This document shows positions 25,865-34,146 of a stretch of 52,510 bases of DNA, piece after piece. The notes under the pieces are model-generated. The model worked only from the letters and a program-made list of their open reading frames with translations. It was not told where the DNA came from and searched no databases. Origin of the DNA: Myxococcales bacterium (lineage in GTDB: Bacteria; Myxococcota_A; UBA796; GCA-2862545); assembly GCA_019634415.1 (NCBI GenBank), contig JAHQVJ010000169.1, positions 1 through 52,510 of the forward strand, given 5' to 3'. The translations under genes and the position numbers were made by a program. Each line of letters begins with the position of its first letter. Positions within the stretch are counted from its first letter, which is position 1.

Positions 25865-27166
25865 TTGGCGTTGGAGATCGTGCAAATCCTGGCGTCGGGA
25901 ACCTTCGGCCACGTGTCCGTGGTCCGCGACACGGCCACGGGCCAGCTGTGGGCTGCCAAGGTGCTCAAGGAGCAGTACCGGGCCAACCCGAAGGTGGTGG
26001 GCCGCCTCAAGGACGAGGCGGCGTTGCTGCAGAGGCTGCAGCACCCCCACGTGGTGGGCGTATCGGAGCTCCGCCCGGTGCAGGGCTGCCCCGTGCTGCT
26101 GCTGGAGTGGGTGCGCGGCGCCCCCCTGAACGCCCTACTCGCGCGCTGCCCCCAGGGTCTGGCCCCACCGGAGGTGTGCGAGATCGTGCGCACCACGGCC
26201 GCCACCCTGCGGGAGCTGTGGCGACGGCTGGATCCGAGCACGGGGGAGCCCATGGCGGTGATCCACCGCGATCTCAAGCCGTCGAACCTGCTCCTCGACA
26301 TCCACGGCACCCTGAAGCTGGTGGACTTCGGCATCGCGCGGGGCGAGTTCGAGGGCAAGGAGTCTCAGACGGTCTCGGTGGTGCTGGGCGCCCACGGCTA
26401 CCTCGCCCCCGAGCGCCTCGACGGGGCCACCGACACCCCCGCTGGCGACATCTATGCGCTGGGGTGCGTGTTCTTCGAGCTGCTCACCGGACGAAAGGTC
26501 ACGCTGTCGATGCACCCGCGCAAGCACGCCGAGCGGATGGCCCAGCAGCTGATGCACCTGCGCCCAGAGCACACGAGCCCCCGGCTGATCCACGAGCTGT
26601 CGAACCTCATCGCGCGGATGGCCGCCTACGAGCCCGCCCAGCGGCCCGATCACCAGCAGGTGGTGGACGGGGTCATGCATCTGATGTCGTCGGCGGGTTG
26701 GGTGCCCGATCTGCCAGCACTGGGGGCGACCCACGTCACCGCCCATCTGCGGGAGGCGCCCCGCCTGGGGTTGGATCGAGAGGCTGCTCGTCGAGACCTG
26801 GCCTTCCTGGAGACCCCCACGGGGCACACGCCGGACACGGCCCCTCCTCGCACCAGCGATCACGCCCTGCGATCGTTCTTGGCGGACGCTCAGTGGCACC
26901 ACAAGCCACAGGTGCTCGATCGACTGCTCGCTGCCGATCCGTGCTGGACGGCGGACCCGCTCCTGGAGGCCCTGGACCGTGCGGTGCGCTCACGCACGCT
27001 GTGGCGTCGGTGGTGGGGCACCTTCGACGAGGCGTCTCGCGAGAAGGTGGTCACCCTGCTGGAGCTGCTGCGATCCCGCCCCACCGACGCGGTACTGCGG
27101 CGCGTGAGGCGCCTGGAGCGGAACCGGGATCCCGAGGTGCGCGAGCTCGCGCGTCAGTTCCGCTGA
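25865..27166 (+). CDS. Soluble Ser/Thr protein kinase
   Basis: A 433-residue Hanks-type kinase. Glycine loop ASGTFGHVSVV (10-20), catalytic-loop Lys32 in AAKVL, HRDLKPSN at 134-141, DFG at 154-156 and a GYLAPE motif are all present, so it should be active. The kinase domain ends near residue 270. The remaining 160 residues are helical and end in RNRDPEVRELARQF, without the usual PASTA or transmembrane parts. The start is a TTG at 25865, chosen because GGAGG lies nine bases before it; another TTG and a GTG follow within 18 bases. It overlaps the convergent nitrilase gene by 13 bp. Confidence 0.88.
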   Translation: MALEIVQILASGTFGHVSVVRDTATGQLWAAKVLKEQYRANPKVVGRLKDEAALLQRLQHPHVVGVSELRPVQGCPVLLLEWVRGAPLNALLARCPQGLAPPEVCEIVRTTAATLRELWRRLDPSTGEPMAVIHRDLKPSNLLLDIHGTLKLVDFGIARGEFEGKESQTVSVVLGAHGYLAPERLDGATDTPAGDIYALGCVFFELLTGRKVTLSMHPRKHAERMAQQLMHLRPEHTSPRLIHELSNLIARMAAYEPAQRPDHQQVVDGVMHLMSSAGWVPDLPALGATHVTAHLREAPRLGLDREAARRDLAFLETPTGHTPDTAPPRTSDHALRSFLADAQWHHKPQVLDRLLAADPCWTADPLLEALDRAVRSRTLWRRWWGTFDEASREKVVTLLELLRSRPTDAVLRRVRRLERNRDPEVRELARQFR

Positions 27167-28089
27167 CGGCGTGACCGGACCCCGAAGTCGAACACGTCGG
27201 GGCGCGCGTAGTGACCGGCCACGTCCAGCGTCATGGCTTCCTCGTCGATGCGGTCGAGGTCCAGATCCGCCACGAGCACGGCCTCGGTGTCGAACACGGG
27301 CTGAAGCACCGTGCCCCCGTCGGGGCCGTAGATGGCGGAGCCGCCCCGCATGACCCACTCGTCCCCTGGGCCATCGGGCCGCAGCTCCTCGGGCATGTCG
27401 GCCACCCGGCCGAGCTGACCGGCCGCGAGCACGAAGCAGCGACCCTCGAAGGCGTAGTGCCGGCTGGCCAGCTGGTGGCGGTCGTGCACGGTGGGCCACA
27501 CGGCGACGTGCACGTGCTCCCCGGCGTCGTGCAGTGCCTGGCGAGCCAGCGGCATCCAGTGCTCCCAGCACACCAAGCCGGTGATCCGCACCCCGTCGAC
27601 CTCTACGGCGCGCAGCCCGTCTCCGTCGCCGGGCCCCCACAGCAGCTTCTCGGTGTAGGTGGGCACGAGCTTGCGGTGATGGTTGGCGAGCGCCCCATCG
27701 GGCGTGAAGGTGAGCAGGCTGTTGTAGAGGGTGTGGGCGCCCGGACCGGCGTCGACCCGCTCCTGAACCCCGACCACCAGCGTCATCGACAGCTCGCGCG
27801 CCAAGGCGCCGAGGCGGTCGGTGGTGGCTCCCCCCACCACCACGGCGTTGCGGCGCATGCGGGCGAACACCTGCTTGGCTGGCTCGTGATCCCACAGGGC
27901 GGCACCGGGCGAGACGTCGAGCCACGCAGGGTAGCCGGGCAGGAACGTCTCCCCCACCACCACGAGCCGGGCGCCTGCGGCGGCGGCCTCGCGACACCGG
28001 GCCTCGAGCACGTCGAGACAGGCCTGCAGGTCGAGGAACACGGGGGCCGCCTGGACGATGGCCACCCGCAGCGGGGAACGCCGCATCAC
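27154..28089 (-). CDS. Nitrilase-type carbon-nitrogen hydrolase
   Basis: A 311-residue enzyme of the nitrilase superfamily. The catalytic triad is visible: Glu47 in GETFLPGYP, Lys140 in HHRKLVPTYTEK, and Cys174 in LVCWEHWMP. The Cys followed by Trp-Glu, and the PTYTEKLLWG motif, match true aliphatic/aromatic nitrilases rather than amidases. Expected reaction: a nitrile plus water to a carboxylic acid and ammonia. The ending VFDFGVRSRRQR is shorter than in plant-type nitrilases. It shares a short gap with the lipoprotein gene upstream (28097), so the two may be co-transcribed. Specific nitrile not known. Confidence 0.9.
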   Translation of the reverse strand: MMRRSPLRVAIVQAAPVFLDLQACLDVLEARCREAAAAGARLVVVGETFLPGYPAWLDVSPGAALWDHEPAKQVFARMRRNAVVVGGATTDRLGALARELSMTLVVGVQERVDAGPGAHTLYNSLLTFTPDGALANHHRKLVPTYTEKLLWGPGDGDGLRAVEVDGVRITGLVCWEHWMPLARQALHDAGEHVHVAVWPTVHDRHQLASRHYAFEGRCFVLAAGQLGRVADMPEELRPDGPGDEWVMRGGSAIYGPDGGTVLQPVFDTEAVLVADLDLDRIDEEAMTLDVAGHYARPDVFDFGVRSRRQRN

Positions 28090-28096
28090 ACCTCCT

Positions 28097-28870
28097 TCAG
28101 TACAGGAAGTCGTCGTTGCCGTCGGTTTGTGTCGTCATGAGGATCACGTCGGCGCGCAGGGCAGCGTCCGCGGCGTCCCAGGCGGTCTCCACGGCATCGG
28201 CGTGGGCCTGGTCACAGGCCACCACGCTCAAGATGGTGCGATCCCATTGGTTCTTCTTCCGTGCGTTGTCGGCAGCGAGCGCGGTGTCCAGCAGCTTGTC
28301 TTCGATCTGAGGGGCGAGATCACCGGGCGCAGCGCAGTCGGGGAACGTGAACGCGCGCGTGACGGACACCCCCACGGACACCCCGTCCACCTCCACGAGC
28401 ACATCGGTCTTCTTGCCGTTGGCGTCCTCGTAGGCGACCTCGTCCTCGGTGCGCAGCAGCGTGGCGAGCTCGCAGCGGTGCAGCACGTCGAAGGCGATGG
28501 CCTCGGACTCGAGGGAGCCTTGGTTCAGGCCGCCATCCGCGATGATCTCCTGCCCCCCCTTCGACAGCAGCGCCTCGTCGAAGACCGCCTTGCCCACGTC
28601 GAGGGTGGCGCGAAAGCGCGTGGACGTGGCGTCGGCGAGCAGCGTGGGGTCGAGCACGTCGCAGTCGCCGGTCAGCGTGCCGAAGCCCTGAAGCGGCAGC
28701 ACGGGTGGCTCGGTGGTGGCCGTGTCGCCGGTGCTGGCCGTGGGAGTGGAGGACGTGTCGGCGGTGGGCTGCACGGACGGAGTGGTGGGCCGTGGCGCGG
28801 GCACGGTGGTGCCCGGCGTGGGCGCGGGACCTGAGCAAGCGACGAGCAGTACGAGCACGTGGGGCCTCAT
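28097..28870 (-). CDS. Lipoprotein of unknown function
   Basis: A 257-residue protein starting MRPHVLVLLVACSGPAP with lipobox Cys at position 12. A Pro/Thr-rich spacer (residues 14-55, including ASTGDTATTEP) separates the anchor from a globular domain with Cys at the front (GDCDVLD) and an alternating alpha/beta pattern. The later segment contains KKNQWDRTILSVVACDQ. No family was recognised. It is divergent from the MarR regulator across 68 bp and lies upstream of the nitrilase on the same strand. Confidence 0.7.
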   Translation of the reverse strand: MRPHVLVLLVACSGPAPTPGTTVPAPRPTTPSVQPTADTSSTPTASTGDTATTEPPVLPLQGFGTLTGDCDVLDPTLLADATSTRFRATLDVGKAVFDEALLSKGGQEIIADGGLNQGSLESEAIAFDVLHRCELATLLRTEDEVAYEDANGKKTDVLVEVDGVSVGVSVTRAFTFPDCAAPGDLAPQIEDKLLDTALAADNARKKNQWDRTILSVVACDQAHADAVETAWDAADAALRADVILMTTQTDGNDDFLY

Positions 28871-28938
28871 GGTTGGTGCCGGGCTTCGGTCGACCTCGGC
28901 CGAGCCCGAGACTACACAGCTGCAGCAGCGGGAGTGAA

Positions 28939-29430
28939 ATGTCAGGGCCTGATCTCGAGTTGAGGCGGCTGCAGACCCAGGCGATGCTCGATCTGGGCCG
29001 GATCCGACACGTCACGGATCGCGTGGTGGAGGGCCTGTTCCGCGACGCAGGGCTGGTCGATGTCACCCCGGCGCAGGGCAACGCCCTGCTGGCCCTCATC
29101 AACGCCCGCAAGCCGCTGACGGCAGCCCAGCTGGCGCGCCAGCTGGCCTTGTCGGAGGTGACGGTGGGGCGCTTCGTGCGCTCCCTGGTGGACTCGGGCT
29201 GGGTGGCGCGCACCCCCGATCCCAACGACTCCCGGGCCCTGCTGCTGCAGCCCACGGCGAAGGCACGGCAGGCCCTGCCGCAGTTCATCGCCGTGAGCAA
29301 CGGACTGCTCGATCGCGCCTTTCGCGACTGGGATCGCGACGACATCCTGACCGCCGTGCAGCTCCTGCGCAGCATCCGCGAGAACCTGGACCCCGACGAA
29401 GACGCCGAGGAGCCATTACGCGCCGATTGA
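28939..29430 (+). CDS. MarR-family transcriptional regulator
   Basis: A 163-residue winged-helix protein. LTAAQLARQLALSEVTVGRFVRSL is the recognition helix region, and DSGWVARTPDPNDSRALLLQPTAKA is the characteristic MarR wing (xRxxDPxDxR). Long helices on both sides provide the dimer interface. MarR proteins usually repress neighbouring genes and release on ligand binding. The divergent lipoprotein-nitrilase pair is the natural candidate target. The 68-bp gap contains GGGCTTCGG facing CCGAGCCC with one bulge, a possible operator. ATG at 28939 with GGGAG before it. Confidence 0.9.
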   Translation: MSGPDLELRRLQTQAMLDLGRIRHVTDRVVEGLFRDAGLVDVTPAQGNALLALINARKPLTAAQLARQLALSEVTVGRFVRSLVDSGWVARTPDPNDSRALLLQPTAKARQALPQFIAVSNGLLDRAFRDWDRDDILTAVQLLRSIRENLDPDEDAEEPLRAD

Positions 29431-29455
29431 CAGCGTCGGACCGATCTGAAATGCT
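29427..29455 (+). promoter_or_regulatory. Possible sigma-70-type promoter
   Basis: TTGACA (29427-29432) matches the -35 consensus exactly. AATGCT sits 17 bp later (29450-29455) and matches the -10 at three of six bases. The gene at 29530 follows, with a leader hairpin GGGCTTC/GAAGCCC (29478-29508). The weak -10 keeps this tentative. Confidence 0.35.
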
Positions 29456-29529
29456 TGCTGACCTCGATCTCTTTCGCGGGCTTCGCGGGTTCGACGTTCG
29501 AGAAGCCCCGCCCACGGTGAGGGTTCTCT

Positions 29530-31071
29530 ATGCGTTCTGTCTTCGTTCTCGGTTGTGCGTCCTGTGTGGCGCTGTCGCTCTCCTGCTCCGACTACAACGT
29601 GCGCGACGCCGATGGCGTGCCGCTCGGCCAGGTGGGGATCAGCGTGGATCCTCAGGCGCTGACCTTCGGTCCAGCCCGCACGGGGCAGCAGGAGGTCCAG
29701 ACCTTCACGGTGAGCAACCTCGGCTTCTCGGTGGTGGAGGTCGCCGAGCTGCGGCTTGACGTAGGAGGTGAGGCCTTCACGGTCCAGACCGACGCCCCCT
29801 TCACGCTCGAACCCAACGCGAGCCACACCGTGGACGTGGCCTTCGTGCCCGCTGGCCAGCTGACCTTCGGTCAGGTCACAGTGGTCTCCGACGATCCGGT
29901 CACGCCCGAAGTGCCCGTGGAGCTCGAGGGGCTGGGCGAGGTGCCTGCCCTCGAGATCACGCCAGGCTCCCACGTGTTCCCCACCATCTGCGACGACCAG
30001 GTCGTGCTGACGATGGAGAACGTGGGGGTGGACGACCTGGTGATCACGGGCATGAGCTACGAGTCGTCGTCGGAGGATCTGCAGCTGCTGCACAACCTCT
30101 CGCTGCCCGTGACCCTGCCGCCGCAGACGCAGGTGCAGGCCATGGTGCAGTACCGGCCCGACGGACCCTCCGTGGCACTGGCGGAGCTCGAGGTCGAGAG
30201 CAACGATCCACGCGGCGTGCGCACGGCGGACCAGCAGAGCGAGGCGGCGGGCAGCGAGGTCACCGAGACCTTCGAGGTCCAGGAGAACCCCTCGGCGGAC
30301 ATCCTGTTCGCCGTGGACAAGTCCTGCTCCATGAACGAGGAGGCGCGCAACCTGGGCATCGCCTTCGAGGACTTCATCACCGAGATCGATCAGGTCACGA
30401 ACGACTGGCGGATCGGGGTGGTCACCAAGGACCACGGCTGCTTCAACCGTGGCGTGATCACGGCCAAGACGCCGAACTACGAGAACGTCTTCCTCGACGC
30501 GGTGAGCGGCTTCCAGCCCTTCGCCGACGACGATCTGACGGAGGCGCTGCTGGAGCTGGTGGACATCAGCCTGCGCCAGACGGGGCCAGCAGGGTGCAAC
30601 GCCGGCTTCGTGCGCGGCAATGCCGTGCTGCACGTCGTCGCGGTCTCGGACGAGCCCGAGCAGTCGGGGCAGCCCTGGAGCCACTGGATCACCCGCTGGC
30701 AGAACGAGATGAGCGATCCGAACCTGGTGATGGTGAGTGCGGTGGTGGACTCCGACACGAGCGGAGACTGCGGCCAGTACGGCACCGAGTACATCCCTGC
30801 GGCCCAGGGCACGGGCGGTGTGGTGCTCGACGTGTGCACCAGCGCCTGGGGCAACCACGCCTCGGCCCTCGGCGTGGCCACCGCCAACAGCCTCGACACG
30901 TTCCTCCTCTCGGCCCTGCCCGATCCCACCACCCTCGAGGTGACCTTCGACGGCAAGCCGGCACCGGCTCGGGCCTGGAGCTACGACGACACGCGCAACG
31001 CGATCGTGCTGAACGGTGACCTGCCAGCGGGCACCGAGGTGGGCGTGAACTACCAGTCCATCGGCTGCTGA
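29530..31071 (+). CDS. Lipoprotein with choice-of-anchor D-like and VWA-like domains
   Basis: A 513-residue protein with a lipoprotein signal (Cys19 in LSLSC). Residues about 35-240 hold two immunoglobulin-like ASH/choice-of-anchor D repeats (GQQEVQTFTVSNLGF, VVLTMENVGVDDLVI). From about 258, DILFAVDKSCSMNEE matches a von Willebrand factor A MIDAS start (DxSxS-like, here DKSCS), and the next 200 residues are alpha/beta. The end is CXX-like (NYQSIGC). Such proteins are frequent in myxobacterial genomes, probably surface-exposed. The MIDAS has Lys in the second place, so metal binding is open. Confidence 0.82.
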   Translation: MRSVFVLGCASCVALSLSCSDYNVRDADGVPLGQVGISVDPQALTFGPARTGQQEVQTFTVSNLGFSVVEVAELRLDVGGEAFTVQTDAPFTLEPNASHTVDVAFVPAGQLTFGQVTVVSDDPVTPEVPVELEGLGEVPALEITPGSHVFPTICDDQVVLTMENVGVDDLVITGMSYESSSEDLQLLHNLSLPVTLPPQTQVQAMVQYRPDGPSVALAELEVESNDPRGVRTADQQSEAAGSEVTETFEVQENPSADILFAVDKSCSMNEEARNLGIAFEDFITEIDQVTNDWRIGVVTKDHGCFNRGVITAKTPNYENVFLDAVSGFQPFADDDLTEALLELVDISLRQTGPAGCNAGFVRGNAVLHVVAVSDEPEQSGQPWSHWITRWQNEMSDPNLVMVSAVVDSDTSGDCGQYGTEYIPAAQGTGGVVLDVCTSAWGNHASALGVATANSLDTFLLSALPDPTTLEVTFDGKPAPARAWSYDDTRNAIVLNGDLPAGTEVGVNYQSIGC

Positions 31072-31258
31072 CGGATCGCGGATCGTGATGCACGTCACGG
31101 TTTCGCGGGGGCGATTGGCCGCCCCCCGGACGCCACGGTACCGACTGCGCAGGCCATGACTCCGACCCGTCCCACTGCCCCGATCTGTTGCCTCTGCCGC
31201 TGCTGTGGTGCGGCCGGGGTGTGGATCGACGTGGCGTAGCAGGCCACTTTCCGTCCAA

Positions 31259-31313
31259 CCCCCGGCACCCGCCGGGGGGAGGTCCTCGTGCGGGTGCGTG
31301 CACCCGGAGGACC
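31259..31313 (+). promoter_or_regulatory. Leader hairpins sequestering the cysH Shine-Dalgarno
   Basis: Two hairpins lie just before the TTG at 31316. The first is CCCCCGGC/GCCGGGGG (31259-31278). The second is GGTCCTC-GTG-CGGGTGC facing GCACCCG-GAGGACC (31281-31313), 14 pairs with a bulge. The GGAGG at 31306-31310, five bases from the start codon, lies in the 3' arm and would be hidden when the hairpin forms. A translational switch or thermosensor is possible; no known riboswitch class (including the SAM types) was recognised. Confidence 0.5.
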
Positions 31314-31315
31314 CC

Positions 31316-32014
31316 TTGTCCACATCCCCGACCCTCGAGCCCCCCGATCCCGGGCTCACCGATCCCACCGAGCTGCTGCGGTGGGCCACCGACCGCTTCG
31401 AGCGGATCGCGCTGGCCACGAGCCTAGGCCCGCAGTCCGTGGTGGTCCTACACCTGCTGACGCGCATCGAGCGCACGGTCGACGTGTTCCTGCTGGACAC
31501 GGGCCTGCTGTTCGACGAGACCCTGCACCACCTCGAGGTGGTGCAGCGGCGCTTCGACGTCGAGATCGAGCGGGTGCAGCCCACTCGCACGGTCGCCGAG
31601 CAAGCGGACGACCACGGCCCACAGCTGTGGGCCCGCAATCCCGATCTGTGCTGCGCCCTGCGCAAGGTGGCGCCGCTGGCACGCCACCTGTCGGGCTACG
31701 ACGCTTGGATTGCCGGCCTCCGCCGAGATCAGTCCGCAGCGCGCTCGTCGATTCGATCGGTCGCGCTCGACGAGCAGCACGGCCTGGTGAAGCTGCATCC
31801 GCTCGCACACTGGACCCGGCACGACGTGCTGGGCTGGATCCGTGACCACGACCTGCCGCTCCATCCCCTGCTGACCGAGGGCTACCGCAGCGTGGGGTGC
31901 CGCCCCTGCACCGTGGCCACCACCACGGACGACGAGCGGGCTGGGCGCTGGCCGCTGCATCGGGGAAAGACCGAGTGCGGTATCCACGGCCTCACCGACG
32001 GGAGGCAGCCATGA
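31316..32014 (+). CDS. cysH: APS/PAPS reductase, likely APS type
   Basis: A 232-residue assimilatory sulfate-reducing enzyme. It reduces activated sulfate (APS or PAPS) to sulfite with thioredoxin or glutathione. Two Cys pairs, Cys112-Cys113 in LCCALRKV and Cys195/Cys198 in GCRPCT, fit the [4Fe-4S] cluster of the APS-specific form. The C-terminal catalytic Cys221 sits in TECGIHG, and GLRRDQSAARSSIR is the substrate loop. The N-terminal ATSLGPQSVVVLHLL is the PP-loop strand. The TTG start at 31316 has GGAGG five bases before it and gives MSTSPTLEPPDPGL. Its stop overlaps the next gene (ATGA). Confidence 0.9.
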   Translation: MSTSPTLEPPDPGLTDPTELLRWATDRFERIALATSLGPQSVVVLHLLTRIERTVDVFLLDTGLLFDETLHHLEVVQRRFDVEIERVQPTRTVAEQADDHGPQLWARNPDLCCALRKVAPLARHLSGYDAWIAGLRRDQSAARSSIRSVALDEQHGLVKLHPLAHWTRHDVLGWIRDHDLPLHPLLTEGYRSVGCRPCTVATTTDDERAGRWPLHRGKTECGIHGLTDGRQP

Positions 32015-34146
32015 GCGGGCCCCTCTCGCCACCGCGACCGTCGATTGCGGGCCGGCGCGATCAGGTCGCCACGGAGCTCGACGACCTCGAGCACTCCATC
32101 GCCCGCTTCCGGGCCGGCAAGGTGCCCGAGGCGGTGTTCCTGGAGTACCGCCTGCGGCACGGCGTGTACGGGCAGCGCCAGGACGGCGTGCACATGCTCA
32201 GGAGCAAGCTCCCGCTGGGGCTGGTGCACCCCGATCAGCTCGACGCCTTCGCCGACATCGCAGAGACCTACGGCCACGGCATCGCCCACCTGACCACCCG
32301 CCAGGACATCCAGGTGCACTTCGTGGGGCTAGAGCAGACCCCGGATCTGCAGCGCGTGCTCGCCGACGCCGAGGCCACGGCCCGAGAGGCCTGCGGCAAC
32401 GTGGTGCGCAACGTGACCGCCTCGACCGACGCGGGCGTGTCGCAGGCCGAGCCCTTCGACGTCACGGCCTACGGCATGGCGCTGGCACAGTTCCTGCTGC
32501 GCCATCCAGACGGCCAGAGCCTGGGGCGCAAGTTCAAGATCACGCTGGCGAGCAGCTTCGATCCGTCGCAGAACCTCGCCGCCATCCACGATCTGGGCGC
32601 CACCGCGGTGATCCGTGACGGCACCCGCGGCTTCCACGTGCGTGTGGGGGGTGGACTGGGGGCCGTGCCCCACGAGGCGCCGGTGCTCACCGAGTTCCTG
32701 GCGGCGGAGGAGCTGCTGCCCACGGCGCTGGCGATGCTGCGGCTGTTCGCACGCCACGGAGAGAAGGCCAAGCGAGCGCGCGCGCGGCTGAAGTTCCTGG
32801 TAGCCAAGTGGGGGATCGAGCTGTTTCGCCAGGAGGTGGCCGCGGAGCGCGCCCAGCTCCGCGACGATCCCGCCTGGCGGCAGTTCGAGCTCGAGCGGTG
32901 GACGGACACGCCGCTGCACGCACCCGCAGACGCCTCCGCACCGCGCAGCGACGCGGAAGCCGCCTGGCGGCGCACGAACGTGCACCCACAGCGCCAGGAG
33001 GGCTACGCGCAGGTGCACGTGACGGTGCCACGTGGGGACCTGGATCCCACGCAGCTCCGAGGCCTGGCGCGCCTGCTGCGGGAGCACGTGGGCGACACCA
33101 CCCGGATCGGGGTGGATCAGTCCCTGCGGATCCGCTGGGTGGCGGCCGACCGGCTGTCTGCGGTGTACGACGGCCTCGCCGCCGTCGGGCTGGCAGGCAC
33201 CCACGCGGGCGGGATCTCGGACCCGGTGACCTGCCCGGGTGCCGACACCTGCAAGCTCGGCATCACGAGCCCGCGACGCGCCACCCGCTCCATCCAGGCT
33301 GCCCTGGATGCGCTGACCACGGATCCGCGCATCGCGGCCCTGCGGATCCATGTGTCGGGCTGCCCGAACAGCTGCGCCCAGCACCAGATCGCCGACATCG
33401 GCTTCTTCGGCGCCTCGCGCACGGTGGCCGGCCACGCCGCGCCGCACTTCGTGCTGATGTTGGGAGGCCGCCGCGACGGTGTGGGCGACACCGGCGCGCC
33501 GGGCTCGGGCTTCGCGCTGCCGATCACCAAGGTTCCTGCTGCGCGCATGCAGGACGCCGTGCAGCGGGTGGCGAGGGCCTTCCTGGCGCGCTCCACCCCC
33601 GAGGAGGCCTTCGGCGACTGGGTCCGCCGCGAGGGTCGAGCGGCGCTGAAGGCGGAGCTGGCGGATCTGGGGCAGCTCCCCCCCATCGACGAGGCGCCAC
33701 AGATGTACCGCGAGGCTGGCAGCGACGCGCCCTTCGCGGTGCAACGCGGCGTGGGCGAGTGCGCGGGGGAGGTGGTGTTGCTCTCGGATCTGCTGTTGTC
33801 GGAGGCGGATCGCGAGGCCGACGCAGCCCTCGCGCTGCTGGACGACGGCGGCGCACCCGCCGAGGTCCGCGCGCGCGCCAAGGCCGCATTCTCGGCCGCA
33901 GCCCGCGCGCTGCTGTCCACCGAGGGGCTGACGGATCCGCGCAGCTTCGACGAGCTGCAGGCGTTCCGGGATCGCTACTACGACGCGGGGCGGATCTTCG
34001 AGGGCGTTGGCCACTACTACCTGGAGGCCATGACCGAGGAGTCGGCACAGGGCGACCGGCTGCGCCGCCTGGCGGTGGAGGCTGGCCTGTTCGTGGAGGA
34101 GGCGCACACCATCGTTGGCCGCCTGGCGCCGGAGGTGTCGGCATGA
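32011..34146 (+). CDS. Ferredoxin-type sulfite (or nitrite) reductase, siroheme
   Basis: A 711-residue siroheme/[4Fe-4S] reductase. Cys408 and Cys414 (CPGADTC) with Cys451 and Cys455 (CPNSC) form the cluster and siroheme ligand set. Both ferredoxin-like half domains are visible (QDGVHMLRSKLPLG with THAGG; REGYAQVHVTVPRGDL). It reduces sulfite to sulfide, or nitrite to ammonia; flanking cysH and cysG favour sulfite. About 120 extra C-terminal residues, mostly helical (ADREADAALALLDDGG through FDELQAFRDRYYD), are not part of the usual enzyme. The ATG at 32011 overlaps cysH and has GGAGG before it; the end overlaps cysG by four bases. Confidence 0.9.
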   Translation: MSGPLSPPRPSIAGRRDQVATELDDLEHSIARFRAGKVPEAVFLEYRLRHGVYGQRQDGVHMLRSKLPLGLVHPDQLDAFADIAETYGHGIAHLTTRQDIQVHFVGLEQTPDLQRVLADAEATAREACGNVVRNVTASTDAGVSQAEPFDVTAYGMALAQFLLRHPDGQSLGRKFKITLASSFDPSQNLAAIHDLGATAVIRDGTRGFHVRVGGGLGAVPHEAPVLTEFLAAEELLPTALAMLRLFARHGEKAKRARARLKFLVAKWGIELFRQEVAAERAQLRDDPAWRQFELERWTDTPLHAPADASAPRSDAEAAWRRTNVHPQRQEGYAQVHVTVPRGDLDPTQLRGLARLLREHVGDTTRIGVDQSLRIRWVAADRLSAVYDGLAAVGLAGTHAGGISDPVTCPGADTCKLGITSPRRATRSIQAALDALTTDPRIAALRIHVSGCPNSCAQHQIADIGFFGASRTVAGHAAPHFVLMLGGRRDGVGDTGAPGSGFALPITKVPAARMQDAVQRVARAFLARSTPEEAFGDWVRREGRAALKAELADLGQLPPIDEAPQMYREAGSDAPFAVQRGVGECAGEVVLLSDLLLSEADREADAALALLDDGGAPAEVRARAKAAFSAAARALLSTEGLTDPRSFDELQAFRDRYYDAGRIFEGVGHYYLEAMTEESAQGDRLRRLAVEAGLFVEEAHTIVGRLAPEVSA

